A stretch of 64,000 nt of DNA. Origin: an uncultured Pedosphaera sp. GTDB lineage: Bacteria; Verrucomicrobiota; Verrucomicrobiia; Limisphaerales; Pedosphaeraceae. The stretch lies in contig CAIXFN010000081.1 of NCBI GenBank assembly GCA_903918755.1, positions 1 through 64,000 on the forward strand. The letters are read 5' to 3'. Both the position numbers and the translations under genes were made by a program. Under the pieces are notes generated by a model. It worked only from the letters and a program-made list of their open reading frames with translations. It made no database searches and was not told the DNA's origin. Every line of letters starts with the position of its first letter. The first letter of the stretch is position 1. Shown here one piece after another: positions 28,580 through 38,233 of this stretch.

Positions 28580-30411
28580 AAGCCGGTCCAGCCGATCCGG
28601 TCGGATCGCCTGGTCCTTTGACCGCCGGCAAGCCCCATCGGTTCCTGCCCCGGATCGGCTCCCCAGCCTATCACGTCATGCTCACGTGCGTGGCGATTTT
28701 CATCCTTGGTCCGCTCGGGGGCATCTCGGCGGCGTACATGAATTTCTCGATTGGTTTTTTTGTGGCGGGCCAGGTCCTCGCCGGAATCCTCGGCAGCACG
28801 GTCACGCTGCCCTATGGGCCCGAGGGCAAGCATGGTGCCAATTACATGCAAACCATGGCCGCCTCCGTGGCCGGGATGGCCGCCATGGCCCCGCTCGTCC
28901 AGGCCATGGTCTGGATGGGATTGCCGGCCCCGCCCGCCTGGCAGTTGGTCCTTTATTTTTTGTGCATCGGCATGTTCGGCGTGGGGGTTGGCATGCTGTA
29001 TACCCCCATCCTGGTGGACCGCCTGCGCCTGACCTATCCGTCCGGCCTCGCCGTGGCCAACATCCTCCGGGCGCTCACGGATCGGAATCTCCTCCGCCGT
29101 TCCATCGCCATGCTGGGGAGCAGCCTGGTGGCTGGTTACGCCGGGGGCCTGGCCACGACCAAAGTTGCGTGGCTCGCCGCCACGGGACTGTCCTTTTCCA
29201 CATTGGGTGGCGGCCTGATTGTCGGCGCCCGGGTCGCCATTCCCGCCTTGGTGGTCGCGTTGATCGGCTGGTGGCAGACGCCGCATCTGAAGGAAATCCA
29301 CTGGCTGGGCCCGAATGATCATTATCGCAAAATCGGCTTTGTCATCTCCCTCGGTGGCATTCTGGGGGCCGCGGCCCTGGATCTGCTAATTATTTTTATC
29401 GAGACAATCCGCCGCTTCCGGGCTCCGCGCGACGCCGCACCTTTGCCGGCGGAGGATTGGAAACGGGTCAACTTGTGGCGGCTGGTGGCCTGGGTGGCGT
29501 TTTGGGGGACGGGCACAGTCCTGCTGGGCAGCCGGCTTTTGCACCAGCCCGTCTTTTACCTGGTCGTGGCCGTGGGACTCTGCTTCCTTTTTGTGCTTAC
29601 CAACGGAATCGCCCTGGGCATCTCCGATTTCAACCCGATCTCCAGCGCGTTCGTGATCTCCGTGTTTATTTTTGCGGCCCTGGGGCTGCGCGATCCCGGA
29701 ATCGGGTTGCTCTGCGCCTCGGTGCTCGCCATTGCCACCAGCGAGGGCGGCGATATGCAGCAGGATCGCTCCACCGGCTGGCGCCTGGGCACGAATCGCA
29801 TCATTCAATTCCGGTACCAGGTCATCGGCATCGTCGCTGGGGCCATCCTGACCGTGGGACTCGCCCGGCTTTTCATGAGCGCCTATCCCATCCTCGTCCA
29901 GGATCAATTCGCCCATCCCAATCTGCCAGGGGCGGAGAAATGGCAATCGGCTTTCACCTTCAAAATGGTGGGCGCTTTGCGCGGCATCACCCGGGATCAA
30001 CCGGAGGTCATGCAGGCGCTCCGCCTGGGCGTCCTGCTCGGACTCCTCATCGAAACGGCCCGCAAAATCATCAAGAGTCGCCCGCGTTACCAGGCTTTCA
30101 CGCGCTCCTCCCGGGTCGGCCACGCCACGGACTTTCTGCTCGATGCCGTGTTTCTCCCCAGTCCTTATGCCTATGCCTTTGGCGGATTCGTCGAATTCGT
30201 TTCGGTCCTCTGGTGGGGGATCGGCGGCGCGGTGGCCACCACTTTTGAAACATTACGCACCCGGCTCTATCCCCAACCACCCGCGGCCGATGGCATCGAA
30301 CTGCCCCCCGATATGAGCACTACCTCCCTGGCTGGCGGCGGCTTCATCGCCGGCGACGCGCTGGCCGCCCTGACCGTGGGCGTTTACGGACTGGTCCGCA
30401 GCATGACTTGA
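28576..30411 (+). CDS. OPT-family oligopeptide transporter
   Basis: This 611-residue membrane protein has about 14 hydrophobic segments and the OPT landmarks GPLGGISAAYMNFSIGFFVAGQVL and, near the C-terminus, GGFVEFVSVLWWGIGG. OPT proteins import small peptides or metal chelates with protons. The start ATG overlaps the epimerase stop. I chose it over upstream in-frame codons because the earlier region lies inside the epimerase gene. Being coupled to a dipeptide epimerase makes peptide import the likeliest role. Confidence 0.87.
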   Translation: MKAGPADPVGSPGPLTAGKPHRFLPRIGSPAYHVMLTCVAIFILGPLGGISAAYMNFSIGFFVAGQVLAGILGSTVTLPYGPEGKHGANYMQTMAASVAGMAAMAPLVQAMVWMGLPAPPAWQLVLYFLCIGMFGVGVGMLYTPILVDRLRLTYPSGLAVANILRALTDRNLLRRSIAMLGSSLVAGYAGGLATTKVAWLAATGLSFSTLGGGLIVGARVAIPALVVALIGWWQTPHLKEIHWLGPNDHYRKIGFVISLGGILGAAALDLLIIFIETIRRFRAPRDAAPLPAEDWKRVNLWRLVAWVAFWGTGTVLLGSRLLHQPVFYLVVAVGLCFLFVLTNGIALGISDFNPISSAFVISVFIFAALGLRDPGIGLLCASVLAIATSEGGDMQQDRSTGWRLGTNRIIQFRYQVIGIVAGAILTVGLARLFMSAYPILVQDQFAHPNLPGAEKWQSAFTFKMVGALRGITRDQPEVMQALRLGVLLGLLIETARKIIKSRPRYQAFTRSSRVGHATDFLLDAVFLPSPYAYAFGGFVEFVSVLWWGIGGAVATTFETLRTRLYPQPPAADGIELPPDMSTTSLAGGGFIAGDALAALTVGVYGLVRSMT

Positions 30412-30439
30412 ATCCGGGGCGGGAGGGACTGGCGGAAAA

Positions 30440-30883
30440 TCAATGCCCCGCCCCATTCACCGCCAGGACGATCCAAACGACGGCAAACACGCAGGGAATC
30501 AGCAACGGGCCGATCAATCCCAGCCACATGGTGCCCCGGTGCCCATGAATCGGCGGCAACCCCCCGGGCAATTCTCCATCGGCCAGCGCCCGCAACCGCA
30601 GCAACGCCAGAATCGCCGCAATAATTGTCAAATAAATCAGCGTCACCACCGCGAGGCCGGACAACGGCAACAACCGGAAAAGTATCCGGTTCAAGTGTTC
30701 ATACGCGGGAATGCTAAACTGGACAGGGGCATTCAGCGTGATGGCGTACGCGGTGAGCAGGAAAGATTGGGCGCTGACGAGCCAGGAGAGCCGGTGATTG
30801 ATGAGTTGATCCTCGTGCTCGATTTGCCCGCGCAAAACGTGGTAAGATTCCAGGCTCAACTCCCGCTTGCTCGCATCACTCAT
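30440..30883 (-). CDS. Small membrane protein of unknown function
   Basis: The 147-residue protein has a charged, helical N-terminal part (LESYHVLRGQIEHEDQLINHRLSW) and three hydrophobic spans: SWLVSAQSFLLTAYAITL, LLPLSGLAVVTLIYLTIIAAILALL and MWLGLIGPLLIPCVFAVVWIVLAV. I do not recognise the family. It is convergent with the OPT gene, and its start lies 48 bp from the left boundary repeat of the Fic insertion. Confidence 0.6.
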   Translation of the reverse strand: MSDASKRELSLESYHVLRGQIEHEDQLINHRLSWLVSAQSFLLTAYAITLNAPVQFSIPAYEHLNRILFRLLPLSGLAVVTLIYLTIIAAILALLRLRALADGELPGGLPPIHGHRGTMWLGLIGPLLIPCVFAVVWIVLAVNGAGH

Positions 30884-30930
30884 TTGGCATCAGATACGTT
30901 CCCGCCAGCGCCCTGTCGAGCCGGAAAACG

Positions 30931-30948
30931 ATGGTGCGCGAGAGAGGA
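30931..30948. repeat. att-like direct repeat, left copy
   Basis: The sequence ATGGTGCGCGAGAGAGGA is identical to 33122-33139. Beyond it, weak similarity to the tRNA T-arm persists (a CTCC block in register), suggesting a decayed tRNA 3' portion. Confidence 0.65.
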
Positions 30949-31162
30949 ATAAAAACTCCTAAACCCGCTTGCTCAGCTCCTGACCAATAATCGAAAAACG
31001 CGGCGCCCCCCTCCCCTGCTCCATTGCTCCGTGACCCTCCCAAACTCGCCTCGCTCTCCCGAACACGCCTCTCGGTCGCCACTCACCAAATTGCCGCTCC
31101 CGCTTACCCTGTCCCAGACGATTCGGACTTGCGCATCCCTGATCATATTCGATGAATATTGA

Positions 31163-31197
31163 TATAATGTTTGTCTAATATCATCAAACATATCATT
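31163..31197. promoter_or_regulatory. Promoter and operator-like repeat A before fic
   Basis: A TATAAT box (31163-31168) overlaps a perfect 7-bp inverted repeat, ATGTTTG (31167-31173) and CAAACAT (31185-31191). Bases 31172-31197 recur at 31318-31343 with 23 of 26 identical. The arrangement suits autoregulation by the winged-helix N-terminus of the Fic protein. Confidence 0.45.
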
Positions 31198-31317
31198 CCA
31201 GTGTCGATTTTTTTCCAAAACCCATGATTTATTACGGACTGTCCAAACCTCAACCACAAACTGTCGCAGGAGGCATTTGGCCGACATGTTAAATGTTATG
31301 GATGTTTTCACAAATCG

Positions 31318-31343
31318 TGTCTAATATTATCAAAAATAGCATT
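31318..31343. repeat. Operator-like repeat B before fic
   Basis: This is the second copy of the 26-bp direct repeat (first copy 31172-31197, offset 146 bp, three mismatches). It lies 37 bp before the preferred fic start. Confidence 0.45.
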
Positions 31344-31379
31344 TTGATCCTTTTTCTGGATCGAATTGTACGAATTGTT

Positions 31380-32876
31380 ATGGGAATTCTGTTCGCCAGT
31401 GCCGCAAGTTCGCTTGAAAATGCCCGGGCCATTAAGGCCGGGAGGCTTCGGAAAGTCGCCCCTAAACTATTCACCGACGATTTGAAATCTCCAGCGGAGG
31501 AAATCGTCCGCCGGCATCGGCTGGAGATCGCTGCCCATTTTTACCCTGGTGCCATAATCAGTCACCGCTCGGCCTTGGAAAACAATGTCTCCCCCGGTGG
31601 TCGGCTGCACCTCACATTGCCGGGTGCCGTGGCCCCGGTGCGGCAATTGCCTGGTTTGGAGATCCGCATTTGGCGCGGTCCGGCAGCCCAATGCGGTCCA
31701 AATGCGCTCCCAAACGACAGTCGAATTCCCGTGGCTGAAGGCTTGGAGTTGTTCCAATCCGGCCAGGTTCGCGCCGTCCTTGAGAACCTGCAAATTGCCC
31801 GGGCGCACGGCGACGACGAGCCCAAAACGCTCTCCGACAAACAACTTGAACTTTGGCTGGATCGTTACCTGCGGATTTTTGGATGGCGGTGGTTGAAAGA
31901 GCTCCACGAGCAGGCGCAGGGTTTGGCCGCCCGCCTCAATTGGCCACGGGAACTCCAGGAACTCAACCAAATCGTGGCGGCGATCCGTGGCGAAAAAAAC
32001 GGTCGCCGGCTCACCACCGAGGTCCTGCGTTCCCGGTCCCACCGCAAGCCTTTCGATCCCGAGCGACTAACCCTCTTCGGAACGCTTCAAGCGCGTCTGG
32101 CCGCGGAGCGTTTCGCCGAGTTGCCCCGGCCGGCAGCACCCGAATTCGAGAATCGGGCTTTTTGGGAAGCGTATTTTTCCAACTTCATTGAAGGCACCAA
32201 ATTCACAGTCGAGGAAGCGCGGGCGATTGTCTACGACCCGCAAGCCGCCAAAGCCCTGGAACATAAACGCCCGGATGACGCCCATGAGGTTCGGGAAACC
32301 TACCGCTTGATCATCGATCCCAAGATCAGCGGCGAAGTGCCCCGGGATGCATCACACCTGCTGGAGTTGCTCAAGCGGCGGCACGCCCGGATGATGGCCA
32401 GCCGCCTGGCCATTGAACCTGGAGTTTTCAAAAAAACGAACAATGAATTCGGTTCCCGGGTCTTTGTCGCGCCGGAGCTGGTCACCGAAACACTCGCCCG
32501 CGGTTGGCAAGCCATCCACGATCTACCCCATGCCACCGCCCGCGCGCTTTATATGCTGTTTCTAATCGCGGAGGTCCATCCCTTTAATGATGGCAACGGG
32601 CGGATTTCCCGATTGGGAATGAATGCGGAACTCGAAGCTGCCGGCCAGGCCCGGTTAGTGCTTTCCACCTCGCTGCGCAATGATTATCTCACCGTCTTGG
32701 AGGCTTTGACCGCAAACGGGAATTTCGAACCCTTCATTACCTTCGCCCACAAGCTGATCGACCTCAACAGCCGCATGCCCGTCGGCTCCTTCGACGAATC
32801 GTTGGCTTATTTCCGCCGCACCGGAGCGTTGGACGAGCAGGCAGTCAATTTCGGACTCATCTCCGCCATGAAATGA
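31380..32876 (+). CDS. Fic-domain protein with AbiEi-like N-terminus
   Basis: Fic enzymes transfer AMP or other nucleotides onto target proteins. From the ATG at 31380 the protein has 498 residues. The first about 130 resemble the AbiEi antitoxin region: a winged-helix wing (AIKAGRLRKVAPKLFTDD), then HFYPGAIISHRSALE and a beta-rich LHLTLPG segment. The Fic core carries the complete active motif H400-PFNDGNGRISR. An inhibitory helix of the S/TxxxE(G/N) type occurs just before it (S267, E271, G272), so activity is probably autoinhibited. The gene sits alone in an AT-rich insertion at tRNA-Leu, a common place for defence or toxin genes. A longer start (31293) is possible but adds only hydrophobic AT-rich codons. 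Confidence 0.85.
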   Translation: MGILFASAASSLENARAIKAGRLRKVAPKLFTDDLKSPAEEIVRRHRLEIAAHFYPGAIISHRSALENNVSPGGRLHLTLPGAVAPVRQLPGLEIRIWRGPAAQCGPNALPNDSRIPVAEGLELFQSGQVRAVLENLQIARAHGDDEPKTLSDKQLELWLDRYLRIFGWRWLKELHEQAQGLAARLNWPRELQELNQIVAAIRGEKNGRRLTTEVLRSRSHRKPFDPERLTLFGTLQARLAAERFAELPRPAAPEFENRAFWEAYFSNFIEGTKFTVEEARAIVYDPQAAKALEHKRPDDAHEVRETYRLIIDPKISGEVPRDASHLLELLKRRHARMMASRLAIEPGVFKKTNNEFGSRVFVAPELVTETLARGWQAIHDLPHATARALYMLFLIAEVHPFNDGNGRISRLGMNAELEAAGQARLVLSTSLRNDYLTVLEALTANGNFEPFITFAHKLIDLNSRMPVGSFDESLAYFRRTGALDEQAVNFGLISAMK

Positions 32877-33121
32877 AATTCGCAATTCAGCCATGGATCG
32901 GGATACCATGGCCGTGAGCTGAATATCGCCGAAGCAGGTTCGCAAACTCCGCCTCGGTAAAACGGGCACGAGGGGCATTTGCCGTAAACGGGGCAACGGC
33001 CTTGCGGAATTTGATTTTGATTGGGAATTTCAACCTGCCAACGTGGACATTTCCCAAATGGTTCTGATTCTGTGCGGAATCTATGCGGTAAAACCCACTT
33101 TTCTCATTTTTCTCAGTAAAA

Positions 33122-33139
33122 ATGGTGCGCGAGAGAGGA
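33122..33139. repeat. att-like direct repeat, right copy (tRNA 3' end)
   Basis: The same 18 bp as at 30931-30948; 17 of them are the tRNA-Leu 3' end including the encoded CCA. It is the presumed attB-derived side of the insertion. Confidence 0.65.
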
Positions 33140-33206
33140 CTTGAACCTCCACCCCTTACGGGACCAGATCCTAAGTCTGGCGTGTCTGCCATTTCACCAC
33201 TCGCGC
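33123..33206 (-). tRNA. tRNA-Leu (anticodon UAG)
   Basis: Read on the minus strand, the 84-nt molecule has a GCGCGAG / CTCGCGC acceptor stem and an encoded ACCA 3' end. The D-arm is GTGAAATGGCAGAC and the anticodon arm CCAGA-CTTAGGA-TCTGG, with TAG as anticodon (plus-strand CTA at 33171-33173). A long class II variable arm (CCCGTAAGGGG) and a GGTTCAAGTCC T-arm complete it. The class II variable arm confirms leucine, decoding CUA/CUN codons. Its 3' end serves as the integration site of the Fic insertion. Confidence 0.95.
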
Positions 33207-33367
33207 CGCGGGACACACAATGACAAATCTGTGGTGGAATCTCAAGGTGGTTTTCGATGGCCTTAAGCGAGTGACAAGGGGATCGACGCGGGACAATGCT
33301 CCCAAATTTGACCGACCGGCATCCGCGAACGGATGGGATGCTGGGCGCAGATCTACCCGGCGGCTCG

Positions 33368-33940
33368 TCAATCCTTGTGGGTCGGCGGCTGGCTGGCCGG
33401 GGAAACGTTCTGCGGGGTGAAGCGAACCTCCTCTGCGGCCAGATATTCTCCGGCCCGCGGCCCGCTAAAGCACACGTAAGCGATTTCCGACGCTTTGACG
33501 GTCAACTCAAAAGACGGCACGGGGTCCGCCGGCGAGGTCCGCCCCGGCACCGCGGGGAGGGAAACCTGGTCCAGCCGCCGGCCATCGGCGGCGAAGGCTT
33601 CCAACCGGGCCGGACAACCCGTTGCCCCCCAGAGGACCAAGGTGACGGAGGAGGCAGCCTGCGGGAACCGCACCTTGACTGGAATCGGGTCATCGGCCAT
33701 GGCATTGAGGATGCCCTTCCGGACGGTTTTCAAGTGGGGAAAAAACATGACCCGCGGCACGGCCTTGCTCTTGGTCGCGGGGTGGGCCGGGGTGAAGATC
33801 ACACCGGCATTCGTGTAGGCGGGAACGGGTTTGCCGACGGTTTCCTGGTCAAAATGCAGGACGATCTCCTGGCTGTGAGCAGACGCCGCGAAGGCAAGCA
33901 CGAACAGGCCGAGGCGCAGTTTGGGAGGAAGCGGATTCAT
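33368..33940 (-). CDS. Secreted protein in DUF1552/DUF1592 operon
   Basis: The 190-residue product has a signal peptide ([17 protein letters not shown]) and a beta-rich mature domain with a Ca-independent galactose-binding-like look ([36 protein letters not shown]). I do not recognise a named family with certainty. Its ATG overlaps the stop of the DUF1552 gene (ATGA), so it is the third gene of that operon. Between here and tRNA-Leu (33207-33367) I see no feature. Confidence 0.65.
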   Translation of the reverse strand: MNPLPPKLRLGLFVLAFAASAHSQEIVLHFDQETVGKPVPAYTNAGVIFTPAHPATKSKAVPRVMFFPHLKTVRKGILNAMADDPIPVKVRFPQAASSVTLVLWGATGCPARLEAFAADGRRLDQVSLPAVPGRTSPADPVPSFELTVKASEIAYVCFSGPRAGEYLAAEEVRFTPQNVSPASQPPTHKD

Positions 33941-35316
33941 GCGAATTCCAGTCCGCGCATGGTCCCGGTGGAGGAGGCGAACTTGGTTTCCTCCAAGCCC
34001 ATCCGTTGCAGCATGGAAACAAACAAGTTGGGCAACGGGTAATTCTCCGGCTGATCAAAGACCAGATGCCGGCCGTGTTTGAAACCGCCACCGGCGAACA
34101 GCAGCGGCAGGTTCGTCGTCGAATGCGCGTTGGCGTCGCCCAGATTCGAGCCATAAAGAATCATCGTGCGGTCCAAAAGGCTGGCCTCCCCTTCCTGGAC
34201 CGATTTGAGGTCCTGGAACAGGCCGGCAAGGAGTTTCATGTGCCATTCGTCCAAAGTTTTCAGCTGCGCGAGTTTGTCGGGGGCCTGACCATGATGGGAC
34301 AGGTTGTGATAGCCGTCGGTGATGGTTTCACCGGCCAGTTCGACCACCGGGGTGCCCACGCTGTTGAGCATGAGGGTTACCGCCCGCGTGGAATCGGTCT
34401 CGAAGGCCAGCCGGACCAGATCGTACATCACCTTCACCTTGGCCATGTATTGAGCCGGTGAGGCGGGATCCTGGGGCGGGGTGGCGCGCACGACTGGTTT
34501 GGGTTTACTTTCCCAGCCCCGCGATTCCCGCAGGCGGTGTTCCAGGTCGCGGACACTGGTAAAATACTGGTCGAGCCGGCTGCGATCGCGCGGGCCGAGA
34601 TCTTGCTGCAGCTCCTTCGCCTGATCGGCCACGGTGTCCAGGATGCTGCGCCCGGTGTCGAGGCTGCGAATCTGGGCCGCCACCTCCTCGGCCGTCCCCT
34701 GAACAAAGAGCTGGCGGAAAACCTCCGACGCCTTTTCCTCGGGCGGGACCCCCACGCCAGCACCGGTCCAGGACAGGCTTGAGCGTCCGGAGTTTACGGC
34801 CAGCGTGAGCGAGGGAAAACGGGTGGCGGAGCCGATCCTTTCGGCGATGAATTGATCCAGCGAAATGGTGTTGCGGAAAGAGCTGCCCGCCGGGTGCGGC
34901 GCCGCGGTCAGAAAGCTGACATCCGTAGGGTGGCCGCCGTCCACGTTGGGATGCGAGACGCCGGTGAACACGGTGAAGTCATGACGATGTTCCCGCAGCC
35001 GTTCCAGATAGGGTGACAGGGTGTAATCCGGGCCCTGGTCCCGCGGGAAAAAGCCGCCGGGCAGCAGGCCCAGGTTGTTGCAGACGCCGAACATGCGTCG
35101 GGGATCCCTGCCCGCCGCCAGCGGCGACGCAGCTTGATCGGCCGGGCGTGCGAAGGCCGGGAGCATCGAATCGAGCCAGGGCAACGCCAGGGCGATCCCC
35201 GTCCCGCGAAGAAATCGGCGGCGCGACAATGCGCGGCGGGAGGCAATATGCGGGGCGGACGGGCGGGCGGGCCGCGGGGAATTCATAAGCGGCGGAGGTT
35301 GGCGACGGGCGTTCAT
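33937..35316 (-). CDS. DUF1552 protein with Tat-type signal
   Basis: The 459-residue protein begins with a twin-arginine leader ([19 protein letters not shown]), indicating folded export. The mature part shows DUF1552 blocks: [36 protein letters not shown], the [11 protein letters not shown] segment and the C-terminal [30 protein letters not shown]1552 proteins are abundant in Planctomycetes and Verrucomicrobia and almost always follow a DUF1592 cytochrome gene, as here with an ATGA overlap. They resemble sulfatase/phosphatase-fold proteins; activity is unproven. Confidence 0.88.
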   Translation of the reverse strand: MNARRQPPPLMNSPRPARPSAPHIASRRALSRRRFLRGTGIALALPWLDSMLPAFARPADQAASPLAAGRDPRRMFGVCNNLGLLPGGFFPRDQGPDYTLSPYLERLREHRHDFTVFTGVSHPNVDGGHPTDVSFLTAAPHPAGSSFRNTISLDQFIAERIGSATRFPSLTLAVNSGRSSLSWTGAGVGVPPEEKASEVFRQLFVQGTAEEVAAQIRSLDTGRSILDTVADQAKELQQDLGPRDRSRLDQYFTSVRDLEHRLRESRGWESKPKPVVRATPPQDPASPAQYMAKVKVMYDLVRLAFETDSTRAVTLMLNSVGTPVVELAGETITDGYHNLSHHGQAPDKLAQLKTLDEWHMKLLAGLFQDLKSVQEGEASLLDRTMILYGSNLGDANAHSTTNLPLLFAGGGFKHGRHLVFDQPENYPLPNLFVSMLQRMGLEETKFASSTGTMRGLEFA

Positions 35317-38108
35317 TTTTGTTTAAAGAGGTCGCTTTGCACGATTTCCCGGATGAGGTCGCGGACCCCGTAGTGGCTGCTGACGGCGCGCTGCAGAATC
35401 GTATCTATGGCCGCGCGATCCGAATAACGGACCGGCGCCCCGGTCGCGTAAATGGCAAGTTGCCGCGCCAGATTGCGCGCGATAGGGGTCTCGTCCAGGA
35501 GCAGCAGGCGCTTGAGTTCCTTGACGTCAGCAAAGCGGCGGCCATCCGGCAGTTCGCCCGCGCAATCCACCGGCAACGCGTAATGAAACGCGAACGCCTG
35601 GCCGTCCATGCCATGGCCCGGTTCGGGCGGGACGCCGGGCGTCAGGGCGGCGCGATAGTGGTCGCGCCAGCCGCCCATGACATCGAAGCTCTCCAACGCA
35701 AAGCCCGCCGGGTCCATTTTGCTGTGACAACCGGCGCACGTCGGGTCCGCCCGGTGCTTTTCCAATTGCTGGCGGATGGTGACCGCGCCACGAATGTCCG
35801 GCTGCACCGCCGGCACTCCCGGCGGCGGCGGCGGCGTGTCGATTCCCAGAATCCGTTCCGTGATCCAATGTCCGCGAATGACCGGCGACGTCGTGGTCCC
35901 GTTCGCGGTCACTTTCAAGACGCTCGCCTGCGTCATCAGGCCGCCGCGCAGGCCGTCGGCGGACAGTGTCACTTTGCGCATGCGCGCGCCCGGCACCCCC
36001 CCAATCCCGTAATGCTGCGCGAGCCGCTCATTGAGAAACGTGAAGTCCGAAGCAATCACGTTTCGCGCCGGTAGATTCTGGCGCACCAGTTCCCCCACGA
36101 ACAGGCGGGTTTCCCCCATCGCCGACAACTTCAGCGCATCGTCCAAACCGTAATCATTGTATAACGTTGACGACGGCGAGGTGTCGTCAATCTTCCGCAG
36201 GTCCAGCCAGTAATCGGTGAAAGCTTCGATGAACCGCTCCGTTTTGGCATCGTTCAGCAGGCGATCGGTTTGCGCGCGCAGAATCTCGGGCTGGTGCAAC
36301 CTGCCGCTCGCGGCGAGTTCCCGCAGTTCCTCGTCCGGCGGCGAATTCCACAGGAAAAACGCCAGCCGCGTCGCCAGCGCGTCGTCGTCCAACGGACCAG
36401 GCCGCTCGGCCAGGAAAACGAATCCCGGCGAACAGAGCACGGCGGTGTAAGTGGAAATCAAGGATTGCGCAAAACCAAGTCCCTGGCTGGATTGATGCTC
36501 AAAGAAGGCCAGGAACCGCCGCACGTCCGCCTCTGCGACCGGGCGGCGATAGGCACGTTTCAGGAACCCCCGCAGCAGCCGCTCGGCGTCCTGCGGTGGA
36601 TGCGGTGCTGCAACTTCGACCGTCACGGTCGTCGTGACGCTCCCGCGCCCGCCTCCACGTCCACCGGCCCGGCCGCCGCCGAATCCGCCCGGGATGGCCG
36701 CAACGCCACGATCGGCAGCGACCCGCGGGATGATGGTCAGTTTCACGCCCGTTCCGTTGGTCGTCCGGGTCATGGGCAAATCACCAAAGAGCAGACGGTA
36801 GCCTGCCGTCGCGGCGGGGTCGGGCAGCGGGCCGGCGACTTCCAGCCACTGCACGGCGTAACCGGGCAGGCCGTCGGGTTGGGCTAGCGGGTTGACGTAT
36901 TGCTCGTCCGTGCCACTGACGCGCGTGCGAAAAAGGCGCGAGCCATCCGTTTGAATAACTTCGCCAGGAAGCAAAGTCACCGTCAGTTCGTTCGTCGCCG
37001 GGGCCGGCACAAAGTCGAAGGCACCAACGGGCCGCTTCCGACCGCCTGATTGCGCGTAGATGCCCATTGGCTCGCGGCCGCGGCCGGGCCAGACCTCGTC
37101 GAGATTGGGCCGGTGCCACAAGGGCAGGTAAAACACCGGCGCTTTGGCTTCGCCCTGACCTTCATAAAACCACCGACCAATGCCACCGCCACCGACCCAG
37201 ACGGAATACCCGGCGACCCGCAGGCGATATTCGCCGCCGGCGGGGGCGCGAAACTGGGACCAACTGTAACTACCGGAGTCGCTGAAAGTGCTGGCGACCT
37301 TGCCGACGGCTTCCCGCTCGCGGGTCGCCGGGCTGGAGATGGGCTCGCGACCGGCGCGCACGTCCGGCTGGGCACGGGAATCGAGCACCGGAAACGACAG
37401 CCGGTCGGGCAACGTGCCGTTTTCCCGCGGCAGAAAATTGCGCAGCCCAAATTCATCACGCGCGTAATAGCGGTTGGTGCGGCAAGCGGGGCGCTCGTAA
37501 GCCTCGCTCATCGCCTGACGCAACGCGTCGTCCGCCACTGCCAGGTAGCGCGCCATCTGGACATGGGAAACGTCCAGACCTTCGCCGCTCTTGTTAAACC
37601 GGTACGCCTCACCATCCTGGGGCAGCCGGTCCTTGACCTCGAGCCAGGGCAGGTGCAGCACATCACGCAAGGCGTTTTCATACTCGTAACGGTTCAACCG
37701 CCGTTGCATCGACCGGCCCTCGCCCGCCAATAACGCGGCCTCCGACTCCTTGAGCAGAGCGTCCATCCCGGTGACAAACGCCTGCTTTTTGGCTGGCTCT
37801 GGCGGCGCCTTCTTTTTGGGCGGCATCTCGCCCGCCAGGACCCGATCATGGATTTTCACCCACAGCCCCAGATTCGCCGCATCTTCGGGATGATACTCCA
37901 GTGCGGTCAGATCCAGGCGACCGGAATTCTGGTCCGAATTGTGGCACGCCACGCAGTGGTCCTCGAAAAATGGCCGGGCGCCGGGGAACAGTTCCCGGGC
38001 TGGCGCGGGCAGAACGACCGGGGCGGCCGACCACAGCAGCAGGCCCAGGAGCCACGGCAAACGGGTGCGAAGCGCCCGGACCGACCAGGTTGTGACAGGA
38101 GGCATCAC
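35313..38108 (-). CDS. DUF1592-family secreted cytochrome protein
   Basis: The 931-residue protein has a signal peptide and then a planctomycete-type cytochrome c site, CVACH, at C52-C55-H56. DUF1587 ([18 protein letters not shown]) follows, then DUF1592/DUF1588 and DUF1585, which contains a second CxxCH ([19 protein letters not shown]). DUF1595-like sequence lies between. The combination is typical of PVC bacteria and thought to be a periplasmic redox protein in carbohydrate or polymer degradation, though no substrate is established. It heads the operon with the DUF1552 gene. Confidence 0.9.
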   Translation of the reverse strand: MMPPVTTWSVRALRTRLPWLLGLLLWSAAPVVLPAPARELFPGARPFFEDHCVACHNSDQNSGRLDLTALEYHPEDAANLGLWVKIHDRVLAGEMPPKKKAPPEPAKKQAFVTGMDALLKESEAALLAGEGRSMQRRLNRYEYENALRDVLHLPWLEVKDRLPQDGEAYRFNKSGEGLDVSHVQMARYLAVADDALRQAMSEAYERPACRTNRYYARDEFGLRNFLPRENGTLPDRLSFPVLDSRAQPDVRAGREPISSPATREREAVGKVASTFSDSGSYSWSQFRAPAGGEYRLRVAGYSVWVGGGGIGRWFYEGQGEAKAPVFYLPLWHRPNLDEVWPGRGREPMGIYAQSGGRKRPVGAFDFVPAPATNELTVTLLPGEVIQTDGSRLFRTRVSGTDEQYVNPLAQPDGLPGYAVQWLEVAGPLPDPAATAGYRLLFGDLPMTRTTNGTGVKLTIIPRVAADRGVAAIPGGFGGGRAGGRGGGRGSVTTTVTVEVAAPHPPQDAERLLRGFLKRAYRRPVAEADVRRFLAFFEHQSSQGLGFAQSLISTYTAVLCSPGFVFLAERPGPLDDDALATRLAFFLWNSPPDEELRELAASGRLHQPEILRAQTDRLLNDAKTERFIEAFTDYWLDLRKIDDTSPSSTLYNDYGLDDALKLSAMGETRLFVGELVRQNLPARNVIASDFTFLNERLAQHYGIGGVPGARMRKVTLSADGLRGGLMTQASVLKVTANGTTTSPVIRGHWITERILGIDTPPPPPGVPAVQPDIRGAVTIRQQLEKHRADPTCAGCHSKMDPAGFALESFDVMGGWRDHYRAALTPGVPPEPGHGMDGQAFAFHYALPVDCAGELPDGRRFADVKELKRLLLLDETPIARNLARQLAIYATGAPVRYSDRAAIDTILQRAVSSHYGVRDLIREIVQSDLFKQK

Positions 38109-38233
38109 AAGCCACCGCCTTCATCGTGCTGACGCTGCAAAGCGGGATTGCCAACCATGGGATTGTCCGTTCTCACGCCAACTTCATTGCCTGGCCGATT
38201 TTGGCCATCGCTTCCGGTCCATCCACGTTCTGG

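Larger units (their letters stand above)
30931..33139. mobile_element. Small tRNA-Leu-associated genomic insertion
   Basis: An 18-bp sequence covering the 3' end of tRNA-Leu (33122-33139) recurs exactly, in the same orientation, at 30931-30948. The 2.2-kb segment between holds one gene, an AbiEi-like/Fic protein, with an AT-rich upstream region (15 G/C of 60 at 31141-31200) unlike the GC-rich neighbours. An intact tRNA gene at one end and a copy of its 3' end at the other is the classic footprint of integrase-mediated insertion. No integrase remains inside, so it is a remnant, a satellite-type insertion or an in-trans mobilised unit. Bases 30949-31160 and 32877-33121 hold no gene I recognise. 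Confidence 0.6.

Noticed and set aside
30973-31311. A possible 112-residue partner gene divergent from fic
   Set aside because: Its second half is low-quality sequence from GC-rich DNA, no ribosome site or known antitoxin motif is visible, and the Fic protein already carries its own inhibitory helix.
32887-33216. A 109-residue minus-strand frame that might be an integrase remnant
   Set aside because: It overlaps the tRNA-Leu gene at its N-terminal end and shows no tyrosine recombinase residues.
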